Shown here one piece after another: positions 40,326 to 48,547 of a stretch of DNA of 48,548 nucleotides. This DNA is from Faecalicoccus sp. (GTDB lineage Bacteria > Bacillota_I > Bacilli_A > Erysipelotrichales > Erysipelotrichaceae). The number at the start of each line of letters is the position of its first letter. The first letter of the stretch is position 1. The stretch covers positions 1 through 48,548 of the forward strand of contig JAGAWH010000217.1 in NCBI GenBank assembly GCA_017941505.1, written 5' to 3'. The notes under the pieces were generated by a model that did not search any database, was not told where the DNA came from, and saw nothing but the letters and a program-made list of their open reading frames with translations. Both the position numbers and the translations under genes were made by a program.

Positions 40326-41537
40326 TTGAAACGATTTTTCGATGATGAAGAGTCAAAAAAATATTTAAAAATCTCTCTCTTTACCATCGCTACATGCATC
40401 ATCATCTATATATTAAGCCGTGTTGCGGATAATTTAGATACGATTGTCGGCTGTGCAATTCAAGTGTTTGCCTGGATCGGTTCTGTGTTAAAACCGGTTT
40501 TCGGAGGCTTTATCATAGCCTATATCTTATTGCCGGCAACACGAAATCTGGAGGTGCAGCTTGCCAAATCCAGCTTTTTCCAAAAGAAACATAGAAAGAT
40601 TACACCCCGCGGGGCAGCGGTCTTGATTCTTGGCTTGGGTGTATTTCTTTTATTATCCGTTGGAGTCACATTGATTATGGCAACGATTACCCGGCATGTT
40701 TCCTTTGTGGATGGTCAAAGCTTTGTGGCCGGTATCAACGATCTTGTGAAGGCTTTTACTCAGTTTTATGATGAAGTGATCAAAATGTTGGCGGGAATTC
40801 AAATCGGCACACACAATCTGGCAGAGTATGTTCAGGATTTAATTGATTTATTATTCCGGCAGTCTGATTTAGATCTGTTATCCAGTGCCGATGCGATCAA
40901 ATCACGTGTGATGGCAGTTGCCTTCAGTGTTTTGTTCGGGGCTTATTTCCTGATTGATGGGGAAGGGTTGATCAAATACTGGAGCCGCACCTTTCATATT
41001 TTAATGGGAGATAGAGTATATGATATCTGCCGCGGTATTTTACATGATGCCGATATAACTTTTTCCAGATATGTAAGAGGACAGCTTTTAGATGCGCTGT
41101 TTATGGCAGTAACCATCAGTGTTGTATTCTCTGTCATTGGTGTGCGGTTTGCGCCGGTAATCGGAATTGCGGCAGGAATCGGTAATCTGATTCCTTATGT
41201 AGGACCTTTTGTTGCCTATGGTTTAACCATTCTGGTGGGTATTGTGGGCCAGGATTGGAAGATTCTGCTGATATCACTTATCGCAGTCAGTATTATTCAG
41301 GCTATTGATGCCGGAATTGTCAACCCTCGTCTTCTTGGCAAAAGCATCCGCATTCATCCTTTGATTGTAACGACATCGTTGATTATCGGAAACCGGATCG
41401 GAGGCTTTTTCGGTATGCTGGTGGCAGCTCCATGCGGTGGCTTGTTTACACTCTGGTTTGAAAGATTAGTTGAATATATACGTAAGAAAAGGAATATGGA
41501 TATTCCACCGATACAAGATGAAAGCGAACCATCATAG
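40326..41537 (+). CDS. AI-2E-family membrane transporter
   Basis: A 403-residue membrane protein with about eight helices and a central soluble segment (about 130-190). The C-terminal core FAPVIGIAAGIGNLIPYVGP and the segment NPRLLGKSIRIHPL are typical of the AI-2E/PerM family. Members export the quorum signal AI-2, act as sodium/proton antiporters, or are of unknown function, so a specific substrate is not claimed. Translation likely starts at TTG 40326, seven bases after AGGAAGTG; the nearby ATG (40319) opens only a short ORF. The terminator overlaps the stop codon. Confidence 0.85.
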   Translation: MKRFFDDEESKKYLKISLFTIATCIIIYILSRVADNLDTIVGCAIQVFAWIGSVLKPVFGGFIIAYILLPATRNLEVQLAKSSFFQKKHRKITPRGAAVLILGLGVFLLLSVGVTLIMATITRHVSFVDGQSFVAGINDLVKAFTQFYDEVIKMLAGIQIGTHNLAEYVQDLIDLLFRQSDLDLLSSADAIKSRVMAVAFSVLFGAYFLIDGEGLIKYWSRTFHILMGDRVYDICRGILHDADITFSRYVRGQLLDALFMAVTISVVFSVIGVRFAPVIGIAAGIGNLIPYVGPFVAYGLTILVGIVGQDWKILLISLIAVSIIQAIDAGIVNPRLLGKSIRIHPLIVTTSLIIGNRIGGFFGMLVAAPCGGLFTLWFERLVEYIRKKRNMDIPPIQDESEPS

Positions 41538-41549
41538 GGTTCGCTTTTA
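41521..41549. terminator. terminator straddling the permease stop codon
   Basis: AAAGCGAACC (41521-41530) pairs perfectly with GGTTCGCTTT (41538-41547). The TAG stop is the end of the loop. The T-run overlaps the stop codon of the convergent LytTR gene. Confidence 0.88.
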
Positions 41550-42260
41550 TAATTTGGAATATTGATAATTATGGAATCTTTCCAATATTTCCCGATGATT
41601 GGACCGGCGTATTGATTGTTGGGATCCATCTTTCATAATGAATTCATTCTGCCGTACAGAATCGATATAATCCATATTCAAGCAGATTCCTCTGTTACAT
41701 AACAGGAATACAGGACTCTTTAAAAGAATTTCGCTGAGGCATTTAAAGGTCACCCGGTATAATTCTTTTTTATTGTTGGAGAAGGTTACTTCAGTATATT
41801 TATCCTGGGAACAGATATATTGAATGGTATTCAAGGTAAGAACGATTTTCTGTTTACCACTGTAAAATTCAACCGATGTATTCTTTAAATGCAGTTCTTT
41901 TTCCGCTTCATAAATTAACTTTCGAATCCTGTCGGCGTTTAATTCTTCCTTAAGAATATAATCGAAACACAGATGCGTTCTTACAGCGCGGTATACATCT
42001 TCTTTGGAACTGGTTAAAAAGACAATCAAAGCGGAATCGTTTTGATCGTGAAATTTCTGCGCCGTTTCCACACCATCCATTCCATCCATATAAATATCCA
42101 TAAATACCAATTGAAAAGGACCGGTATCCTGTTCTAGAAACTCTTCTCCGCTTTTGAAATGTTGGATTAGATATCCTTCCGATATATTCGGGCAGTCTTT
42201 TAATAAGGAATGAAGGTTTTCAAAATCACTTTGATTGTTTTCGACAATTGCGATATTCAT
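41547..42260 (-). CDS. LytTR-family response regulator without adjacent kinase
   Basis: A two-domain regulator of 237 residues counted from the ATG at 42260. The receiver domain has Asp55 in FMDIYMDGMDG as the phosphorylation site and DYILKEEL with the conserved Lys. The C-terminal LytTR DNA-binding domain (about 130-235) includes YICSQDKYTEV and LLCNRGICLNMDYIDSV. No sensor kinase is near. It diverges from a two-gene ABC exporter with 98 bases between, so control of that exporter is the simplest guess. The start at 42260 is preferred to 42266 because the -10 box places transcription exactly there. Confidence 0.9.
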   Translation of the reverse strand: MNIAIVENNQSDFENLHSLLKDCPNISEGYLIQHFKSGEEFLEQDTGPFQLVFMDIYMDGMDGVETAQKFHDQNDSALIVFLTSSKEDVYRAVRTHLCFDYILKEELNADRIRKLIYEAEKELHLKNTSVEFYSGKQKIVLTLNTIQYICSQDKYTEVTFSNNKKELYRVTFKCLSEILLKSPVFLLCNRGICLNMDYIDSVRQNEFIMKDGSQQSIRRSNHREILERFHNYQYSKL

Positions 42261-42275
42261 GTCCATATTATATCA
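42258..42275 (-). promoter_or_regulatory. extended -10 promoter giving a leaderless LytTR transcript
   Basis: On the minus strand TG-A-TATAAT (42275-42267). Seven bases after its end is 42260, the A of an in-frame ATG. No ribosome site exists. Confidence 0.65.
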
Positions 42276-42323
42276 AACATTTAAGCTTGTTTATCAATAA
42301 TTATAGGAGGATATGCTACTTTC

Positions 42324-42361
42324 TTGAATGCATTAGTAAAATCTGATTAAATAATATTATG
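42324..42361 (+). promoter_or_regulatory. full promoter giving a leaderless ABC exporter transcript
   Basis: TTGAAT (42324-42329), 17 bases, extended -10 TG-A-TTAAAT (42344-42352). The predicted start is 42359, the A of the ATG. No ribosome site lies before that ATG. Confidence 0.65.
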
Positions 42362-44167
42362 AAACAGAATGAGCAATTTGAAACCAGACTTTCACTGGTC
42401 TTTTATTTTCTTAAAGGGGCAAAACGTTATTTCGCATTAGGGATTCTTTTTGCGTTTCTGGTTTCGTTTATCGATTTAATCAATCCAAAGATTATCAGTT
42501 ATACCGTAGATACAATTTTGAATCATAAAGATGCCAATTTACCGAAGTTTATCTTACAGTGGATTGATGCCATCGGAGGTCCTTCTTATCTTAGAGAACA
42601 TCTGTATATTATTGCGTTTGTCGTAATTGTGACTGCTTTATCAGGTGCTCTGTCCCGTTATTGTTTCCAACTAAACAACTCTAAAGGAGCAGAAGTTCTG
42701 GTTCAAAGAATGAGGGATACTCTTTTTGAGCGCATTATGGAATTACCGTCTTCCTGGCATAACGAAAATCATACAGGAGATATTATTCAGCGCTGTACAT
42801 CGGATGTAGAAACCATCAAGGGATTTTTATCCGAACAGTTAACCGGACTGTTCAGGGTGTTGGTATTGTTTGGATTTGCGATTTATTTCATGGTGGATAT
42901 TCATCCTACATTATCTATCATCGCTCTTGTCATGATGCCTCTTGTGGTCATTTATTCCATCTTATTTCATGGAAGGATCGGCAGTGCCTTTGAAAAGGCA
43001 GATACAGAAGAAGGTGTACTATCTTCCATTGCCCAGGAAAATATCAGCGGTGTACGTGTTGTCAGGGCGTTTGGACAGGAAATCTACGAGCAAAAGCGTT
43101 TTGAGAAGCAGAATGCGGACTATACAAAGCTTTGGGTAGATCTAATGCGAATCTTTGCGGAATACTTTGCCTTCAGTGATTTTTTCTCCTATTTTCAAAT
43201 TTTAACGATTCTTGTAGCCGGTGCTTATTATTGTGTAAATGGCAGTTTAAGCGCGGGAAATTATATTGCGTTTTTATCTTATAACGGCATGTTGACGTGG
43301 CAGATTCGCTCACTAGGCCGTATGATTTCCAATTTATCACGTGCCGGTATCTCCGTAGAACGTCTTCGATATATTATGAATTCTCCGGTTGAAGTGGATT
43401 TGGGTCAAAAGCTGACGCCGGATATGCATCAGGATATTGTCTTTGATCATGTGTCTTTTCGATATGATGATAAAACACCGGATGTGCTTAAAGATATATC
43501 TTTTACCATTCCTGCAGGAAAGACGATCGGAATTATCGGAAAGACCGGATCGGGAAAAACGACTCTGGTTTCACTTTTGGATAGATTGTATGAATGTAAA
43601 GAAGGAGTCATACGTGTTGGTGATATCGATATTCGAGATATTAAGCTATCCTGGTTACGTAAACAGATTGGGATGATTCTTCAGGAACCGTTTCTTTTCT
43701 CCCGTACATTAAAAGAGAATATTAGTATCGGTATCCCGAATGCGGATATGAAAGATATATCCGAGGCGGTTTTAGCTGCCGATCTGACAGAGACCATCGA
43801 AGGTTTCCATGATGGCTATGATACATTTGTCGGTGAAAGAGGTGTGACCCTTTCAGGTGGACAGAAACAGCGTACTGCCATTGCGCAAATGTTGATGCGA
43901 AAGCCGTCGGTGATGATTTTTGATGATTCATTATCCGCTGTTGATGCCCGTACGGATGCCATCATCCGTGCAAATTTAAAACAATATGCAGGTAAATCTA
44001 CGATTATCTTTATCTCGCACAGAATTACCACCATCCAGGATGCGGATTTGATTCTTGTGATGGATGACGGCAAAATCATTCAGCAGGGTACACATGATCA
44101 ATTGATTCAGAAAGAAGGTTTATATAAACGGATTTACGATTTACAGGTACAGGAGGAAATGCTATGA
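42359..44167 (+). CDS. heterodimeric ABC exporter subunit with degenerate ATP site
   Basis: A 602-residue half exporter: six membrane helices (about 20-320) fused to a nucleotide-binding domain. Walker A is GKTGSGKTT (394-402), signature LSGGQKQR, Walker B MIFDD (about 519-523). The residue after Walker B is Asp instead of the catalytic Glu, and the switch is FISHRI. This is the pattern of the non-hydrolysing half in BmrCD/LmrCD/TM287-288 exporters, which pump drugs or lipids. Its stop overlaps the next ATG (ATGA), so the two halves are coupled. It seems to be translated from a leaderless message. Confidence 0.92.
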   Translation: MKQNEQFETRLSLVFYFLKGAKRYFALGILFAFLVSFIDLINPKIISYTVDTILNHKDANLPKFILQWIDAIGGPSYLREHLYIIAFVVIVTALSGALSRYCFQLNNSKGAEVLVQRMRDTLFERIMELPSSWHNENHTGDIIQRCTSDVETIKGFLSEQLTGLFRVLVLFGFAIYFMVDIHPTLSIIALVMMPLVVIYSILFHGRIGSAFEKADTEEGVLSSIAQENISGVRVVRAFGQEIYEQKRFEKQNADYTKLWVDLMRIFAEYFAFSDFFSYFQILTILVAGAYYCVNGSLSAGNYIAFLSYNGMLTWQIRSLGRMISNLSRAGISVERLRYIMNSPVEVDLGQKLTPDMHQDIVFDHVSFRYDDKTPDVLKDISFTIPAGKTIGIIGKTGSGKTTLVSLLDRLYECKEGVIRVGDIDIRDIKLSWLRKQIGMILQEPFLFSRTLKENISIGIPNADMKDISEAVLAADLTETIEGFHDGYDTFVGERGVTLSGGQKQRTAIAQMLMRKPSVMIFDDSLSAVDARTDAIIRANLKQYAGKSTIIFISHRITTIQDADLILVMDDGKIIQQGTHDQLIQKEGLYKRIYDLQVQEEML

Positions 44168-45975
44168 GAAAAAATGAAAAAGTAGCACATCTTCCATGGT
44201 TTGGGATCGGCAAGTTACTTCCGTTTTTAAAGCCATATCGCAAGTTGATGTTCTGGATGATCTTTATGGGTGCTTTTACAGGATATATCGATACGCTGTA
44301 TCCATTGTTTAACCGCTATGCATTAGATACCTTTGTAGCGCACCAGGATCTAAATAATGTATGGATCTTTATCGGTTTATATCTGGTGATGTTGATTGTA
44401 CAGTCCGTTGCCAATTACTACAGTATGGTTTGGTCCGGTGTTATCGAAATGAATGTAGATAGAGACCTGCGAAATAAGGCATTCAATCATCTACAAACAC
44501 TCAGCTTTTCTTATTTCAATCAAAATAATGTCGGCTATATTCATGCCAGAATTATGAGTGATACCGGTAAGATCGGAGAGCTTGTCGCATGGCGATTAAT
44601 GGATATGGTCTGGTATGGAACCTATATTGTGTTCGTATTTGTGAATATGCTGCTGATTCAATGGAAATTAGCTTTATATGTATTGTTGGTAATACCGTTT
44701 GCGGTATGGATGATGCGTTTCTTTCAAAAACATTTAATCGTATTGAATCATAAGGTAAGACAGATTAATTCCCGTATTACCGGCAATTTCAACGAAGGAA
44801 TTACGGGCGTCAAATCTATTAAATCTCTGGTGATTGAAGATACAATATTAAATGATTTTAAAAAAGATACGTTGAGTATGAAGCATACCAGTATCAGAAC
44901 GCAGCGTTTTTCCGCTGCCTTTATGGCACTTGTCACAATGATGAGCTCCATCATTCTTGCGATTGTGCTTTGGCAGGGAGGACATATCACCATAGAGGGA
45001 ATCATTCAAATCGGAACCTTATCGATCTTTATGAATTATGCGGTGTATTTGATTGAACCGATTCAGATGGTGATCAACACGATTGCTGCACTGATCGGTA
45101 TTCAGGTTAATATTGAGCGTTTCTCTAACTTTATGGAAACCGAATCCATGGTTGTAGACAGTGATGAAGTGATCGAGAAGTATGGAGATATGTTCCATCC
45201 TAAAAAAGAGAATTGGGAACCGCTTGTCGGTGATGTGGAATTTAAGGATGTATCCTTTCAGTATCCCGATGGCAATGAACTTGTCTTAGAGCATTTTAAT
45301 TTAAAGGTAAAACAGGGAACCCATGTTGCGATTGTCGGTGAGACAGGAGCCGGTAAATCTACACTTGTCAATTTAATCTGCCGGTTCTATGAACCGACAG
45401 AAGGTCAGATCTTGATTGATGGGAAAGATGTCAAGGAACGCTCCCAGTTGTGGCTGCATCGAAATATCGGTTATGTATTACAGACACCGCATTTGTTCTC
45501 GGGAACAGTAAGAGAAAATCTGAAATATGGAAATCCTGATGCCAGTGATGAACAGATATTAGATGCCATTCATACGGTATCTGCGGATTTTGTGTTAGAG
45601 AAGTTGGATAAAGGCTTGGATAGCGAAATTCAGGAAGGGGGAGATTCCCTTTCAACCGGAGAAAAACAATTATTATCCTTTGCGAGAGCTTTATTAGTCG
45701 ATCCAAAGATTCTGGTATTGGATGAGGCAACCTCTTCCATTGATACGTTAACAGAAAAAGCCATTCAGGATGCGATTGAAACAGCCATTAAGGGAAGAAC
45801 ATCCTTTATGATTGCGCATCGCTTATCCACTGTAGTGGACGCAGATGTAATCTTAGTAGTACAGGATGGAAAGATCGTAGAAAGAGGAACCCATCCTGAA
45901 TTGATGCGTAAAAAGGGATATTATTACGAATTATATACAAGACAATTTGAACAGATGGCCACAGAAATGGCATAG
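44164..45975 (+). CDS. heterodimeric ABC exporter subunit with canonical Walker B and altered signature
   Basis: The partner half exporter, 603 residues, with six membrane helices and a nucleotide-binding domain. Walker A is GETGAGKST (392-400) and Walker B ILVLDEATSS has the catalytic Glu; the switch is MIAHRLS. Its signature is LSTGEKQL instead of LSGGQ. Combined with the degenerate Walker B of the first subunit, the dimer has one competent and one degenerate ATP site, as in BmrCD and LmrCD. Substrate is unknown; multidrug or lipid export is typical. Four-base overlap with the upstream gene. Confidence 0.92.
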   Translation: MRKNEKVAHLPWFGIGKLLPFLKPYRKLMFWMIFMGAFTGYIDTLYPLFNRYALDTFVAHQDLNNVWIFIGLYLVMLIVQSVANYYSMVWSGVIEMNVDRDLRNKAFNHLQTLSFSYFNQNNVGYIHARIMSDTGKIGELVAWRLMDMVWYGTYIVFVFVNMLLIQWKLALYVLLVIPFAVWMMRFFQKHLIVLNHKVRQINSRITGNFNEGITGVKSIKSLVIEDTILNDFKKDTLSMKHTSIRTQRFSAAFMALVTMMSSIILAIVLWQGGHITIEGIIQIGTLSIFMNYAVYLIEPIQMVINTIAALIGIQVNIERFSNFMETESMVVDSDEVIEKYGDMFHPKKENWEPLVGDVEFKDVSFQYPDGNELVLEHFNLKVKQGTHVAIVGETGAGKSTLVNLICRFYEPTEGQILIDGKDVKERSQLWLHRNIGYVLQTPHLFSGTVRENLKYGNPDASDEQILDAIHTVSADFVLEKLDKGLDSEIQEGGDSLSTGEKQLLSFARALLVDPKILVLDEATSSIDTLTEKAIQDAIETAIKGRTSFMIAHRLSTVVDADVILVVQDGKIVERGTHPELMRKKGYYYELYTRQFEQMATEMA

Positions 45976-45985
45976 GAAGGACTGT

Positions 45986-46822
45986 ATGAAAAAAATTGTA
46001 TTCTTAGATGTAGACGGAACCTTAATTGATTATCGTTTACAGATGCCTAAATCAGCCCAAACAGCTGTAGAGACCGCACGCAAAAACGGACATATCGTAT
46101 ATATCTGTACCGGATGTTCTAAGGCAGAGATTGAATATTACCATTGGACATTGGAGCTTGATGGTATGATCGGCGGCAATGGGGCTTATGTCGAAAATGG
46201 GGATGAAGTCCTGCTTCATCGATCTCTTTCTTTAGAACAATGCACCGATGTCGTAAATTGGTTGAAGGAAAGACAACTTCCAATTATTTTAGAGGCCAAC
46301 AGCGGTATGTATGCCAGTGATGATCTCAAAAGTGAAAAGGGAAGAAATGCCTTCTTAGCCTACAGTAAAGGCAAAGGCAATACCGATCCATCCAATTATG
46401 ATTGGGATAAAAGATGGGGCAAGTATGTCTGGGGTAAATCCCTATATAGAGATGATGTTAATAAGATCAGCTTTGTGATGGATTCGTATCAGGACCATTT
46501 GGATAGTGCTAAAAGATTTCCGGATTTGGTAGCCAATACATGGGGTGGCAAAGGAGAAGCAGCTCTTTTTGGTGATTTAGGTGTTAAGGGAATTGATAAG
46601 GCATATGCGATTGAAATTGTTTTAAAACATCATAATATGACCAAAGAAGATGCGATTTCCTTTGGTGATGCCAAGATTGATTTATCGATGTTTGAAGCCT
46701 GTGGATATAATGTTGCGATGGGTAACGGCGGTCCGGAAATCAAGGAAGCTGCCGATTATATTACCGATGATATCAATGATGATGGCTTATATAATGCCTT
46801 TAAGAAGCTTGGATTGATATAA
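45986..46822 (+). CDS. Cof-type HAD hydrolase
   Basis: A 278-residue cytosolic phosphatase of the HAD IIB (Cof) group. Motif I is FLDVDGTL with Asp8 and Asp10, motif II lies at YICTGC, and motif IV is GDAKIDLSMF near the C-terminus. A cap domain spans about 85-190. Relatives dephosphorylate sugar phosphates or cofactors such as FMN and PLP. The ATG at 45986 with AGGAAGGA is chosen over an in-frame start within the ABC gene. It follows the exporter by 10 bases and may be co-transcribed. Confidence 0.9.
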   Translation: MKKIVFLDVDGTLIDYRLQMPKSAQTAVETARKNGHIVYICTGCSKAEIEYYHWTLELDGMIGGNGAYVENGDEVLLHRSLSLEQCTDVVNWLKERQLPIILEANSGMYASDDLKSEKGRNAFLAYSKGKGNTDPSNYDWDKRWGKYVWGKSLYRDDVNKISFVMDSYQDHLDSAKRFPDLVANTWGGKGEAALFGDLGVKGIDKAYAIEIVLKHHNMTKEDAISFGDAKIDLSMFEACGYNVAMGNGGPEIKEAADYITDDINDDGLYNAFKKLGLI

Positions 46823-46837
46823 AAAATAGATTTTTGA

Positions 46838-46866
46838 TTGTATCAATGGTTCTTTTCGGTTATTAT
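46838..46866 (+). promoter_or_regulatory. promoter of guaA
   Basis: TTGTAT (46838-46843), 17 bases and TATTAT (46861-46866). The rest of the 77-base spacer shows no purine riboswitch; GAGGAGG precedes the ATG. Confidence 0.5.
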
Positions 46867-46899
46867 GATTTCTGTATTTAAGAAAATGAGGAGGAGCCA

Positions 46900-47880
46900 A
46901 TGAGCAACAACAAACGTCCTGAAACAATGGAAAGAATTACTAATGCCCAGTTAGCTAACGCATTTATCGATGAACAGGTAAAAGCAGTTCGTGAACAGGT
47001 TAAAGATGGAAATGTATTACTGGCATTATCCGGTGGTGTAGATTCCAGCGTAGTCGCTGCATTATTGATCAAGGCAATCGGAAAACAGTTAACATGTATT
47101 CATGTAAACCATGGATTGATGAGAAAAGGCGAAAGCGAACAGGTTATTGATGTATTTAAATCTTCATTAGGCGAAAACTTGATTTATATCGATGCCACAG
47201 ACCGTTTCTTAGATAAGTTAGCAGGTGTATCTGATCCTGAAACAAAGAGAAAGATTATCGGTGGTGAATTTATCCGTGTATTCGAAGAAGAATCTAAAAA
47301 GCTTTCTAATATGAAGTTCTTAGCTCAGGGAACTATTTATCCGGATATTCTGGAAAGTGATGGCATTAAGGCACATCATAACGTTGGTGGTTTACCGGAA
47401 GATGTAGATTTTGAATTGGTTGAACCAGTTAAGTTCTTATTTAAGGATGAAGTACGTGTTGTTGGTGAAGCATTAGGCTTACCAAAGAATATGGTTTACC
47501 GTCAGCCTTTCCCGGGACCTGGTTTAGGTGTTCGCTGTCCGGGCGCAATCACAAGAGACCGTTTGGAAGCAGTACGTGAATCCGACGCAATCTTACGTGA
47601 AGAATTTGAAAATGCAGGTTTAGAAGGTAAGGTATGGCAATACTTTACTGTAGTACCTGATTTCAAATCAACAGGTATCAAAGATGGTAAGCGTTCTTTT
47701 GAATGGCCGGCTATTATCCGTGCGGTTAACACAACGGATGCGATGCAGGCAACCATCGAAAGAGTAGATTGGGAAGTATTGGAAAAGATTTCTTATCGTA
47801 TCACGCATGAAGTTGAAGGTATCAACCGTGTACTTTATGATTTGACAACGAAGCCGACTGCCACAATCGAATACGAATAA
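46900..47880 (+). CDS. guaA: GMP synthase ATP-pyrophosphatase subunit, without glutaminase domain
   Basis: Converts XMP to GMP using ATP and ammonia. The P-loop SGGVDSS is at 44-50; VNHGLMRKGES, GTIYPDILES, HHNVGGLPEDV and RQPFPGPGLGVRCPG follow, and the chain ends in LTTKPTATIEYE, the normal GuaA C-terminus. At 326 residues it lacks the N-terminal class I glutaminase (about 190 residues) of usual bacterial GuaA. The start is well defined by GAGGAGG and no glutaminase ORF precedes it. Split GuaA is the rule in archaea. Either a separate glutaminase is encoded elsewhere or free ammonia is used. Confidence 0.94.
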   Translation: MSNNKRPETMERITNAQLANAFIDEQVKAVREQVKDGNVLLALSGGVDSSVVAALLIKAIGKQLTCIHVNHGLMRKGESEQVIDVFKSSLGENLIYIDATDRFLDKLAGVSDPETKRKIIGGEFIRVFEEESKKLSNMKFLAQGTIYPDILESDGIKAHHNVGGLPEDVDFELVEPVKFLFKDEVRVVGEALGLPKNMVYRQPFPGPGLGVRCPGAITRDRLEAVRESDAILREEFENAGLEGKVWQYFTVVPDFKSTGIKDGKRSFEWPAIIRAVNTTDAMQATIERVDWEVLEKISYRITHEVEGINRVLYDLTTKPTATIEYE

Positions 47881-47977
47881 GAGCAATTGGTTTGCGAATG
47901 CATAAAAAGTGGGAGAAATTCATCAAAAACTAGCTCATTTTTATGTATAAAACCCAAATAAACACTAATTTTTCATT

Positions 47978-48006
47978 AAAAAAGTCGTCGTTTGACGACT
48001 TTTTTA
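47978..48006. terminator. intrinsic terminator downstream of guaA
   Basis: AAAAAAGTCGTC (47978-47989) pairs perfectly with GACGACTTTTTT (47994-48005). It is symmetrical in A and T runs and could act in both directions. Confidence 0.88.
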
Positions 48007-48023
48007 AATGTCGGGAATTACGC

Positions 48024-48052
48024 TGATACCTTTCTGATACCATTTTGATACC
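48024..48052. repeat. three TGATACC repeats with 11-bp period
   Basis: TGATACC occurs at 48024, 48035 and 48046, each followed by a T-rich or ATTT spacer, so the period is exactly 11 bases. It lies between guaA and the XRE gene. Helically phased direct repeats of this size resemble arm-type sites of tyrosine integrases. The rest of 47881-48127 holds the terminator and AT-rich sequence without a recognisable gene. Confidence 0.6.
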
Positions 48053-48127
48053 ATTTTATAAAAAACATTATTCTGAGTGGGTAATTAAATGTTGTTCTTA
48101 TGTATTGTAGAAGGCATCTTTATGTAC

Positions 48128-48547
48128 TTATTTAAAATTAATTGTCCACTCTATGTATTCATCTTTGCTGATCTTACCCTCTTTAAGATCGGCTTTTTTT
48201 TGTATCCATTCATCCAGAAAATCGAACATGATTTCATTGTTGAAATGCAGGGTGTAATCATCTTCTCCGTTTTTTTCAATCTGGATTGGAATGTCACGAT
48301 CATACTCCAACAGGTGGAATACAAAGTCAAGCATGCTCGTATGAGGCTTATTACTTAAATACAGTGAAGTTACTCCAAGTGCTTCACTGATTTTTTCCAG
48401 CATGTCTTCTTTTGGCACATGCGTCCCGTTTTCGTATTGAGAGATTCGGATGCGGCCATTTTCACCGGGAGGTAATCCTAGTTTTTCAGCTAATTCTATC
48501 TGCGTTAATCCCCGGAATTGTCTGACAAAGCGAATCCGCTCGCCCAT
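48128..48547 (-). CDS. XRE-family helix-turn-helix regulator at the window edge
   Basis: A 139-residue protein beginning at the last bases of the window; an earlier start beyond the edge is possible. The helix-turn-helix (about 3-65) reads RFVRQFRGLTQIELAEKLGL, then RISQYENGTHVPKEDMLEKI. The C-terminal part is acidic, with FDFLDEWIQKKADLKEGKIS. Regulators of this kind are frequent in integrative elements and phages. Its position just past guaA and the phased repeats fits the end of such an element, but no integrase is in view. Confidence 0.8.
   Translation of the reverse strand: MGERIRFVRQFRGLTQIELAEKLGLPPGENGRIRISQYENGTHVPKEDMLEKISEALGVTSLYLSNKPHTSMLDFVFHLLEYDRDIPIQIEKNGEDDYTLHFNNEIMFDFLDEWIQKKADLKEGKISKDEYIEWTINFK

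Noticed and set aside
42305..42327. AGGAGG followed by a four-codon ORF upstream of the ABC exporter
   Set aside because: It lies before the predicted transcript start and is not in frame to extend the exporter; probably chance.
46823..46899. Purine riboswitch before guaA
   Set aside because: The 77-base spacer is too short and shows no conserved three-way junction.
48068..48090. GAGTGGG-containing sequence resembling the end of other guaA genes (possible attachment core)
   Set aside because: The local guaA ends differently and I could not match a shared core of useful length.
48089..48358. 89-residue plus-strand ORF near the window end
   Set aside because: It lies mostly opposite the convincing XRE gene and is explained as its antisense reading.
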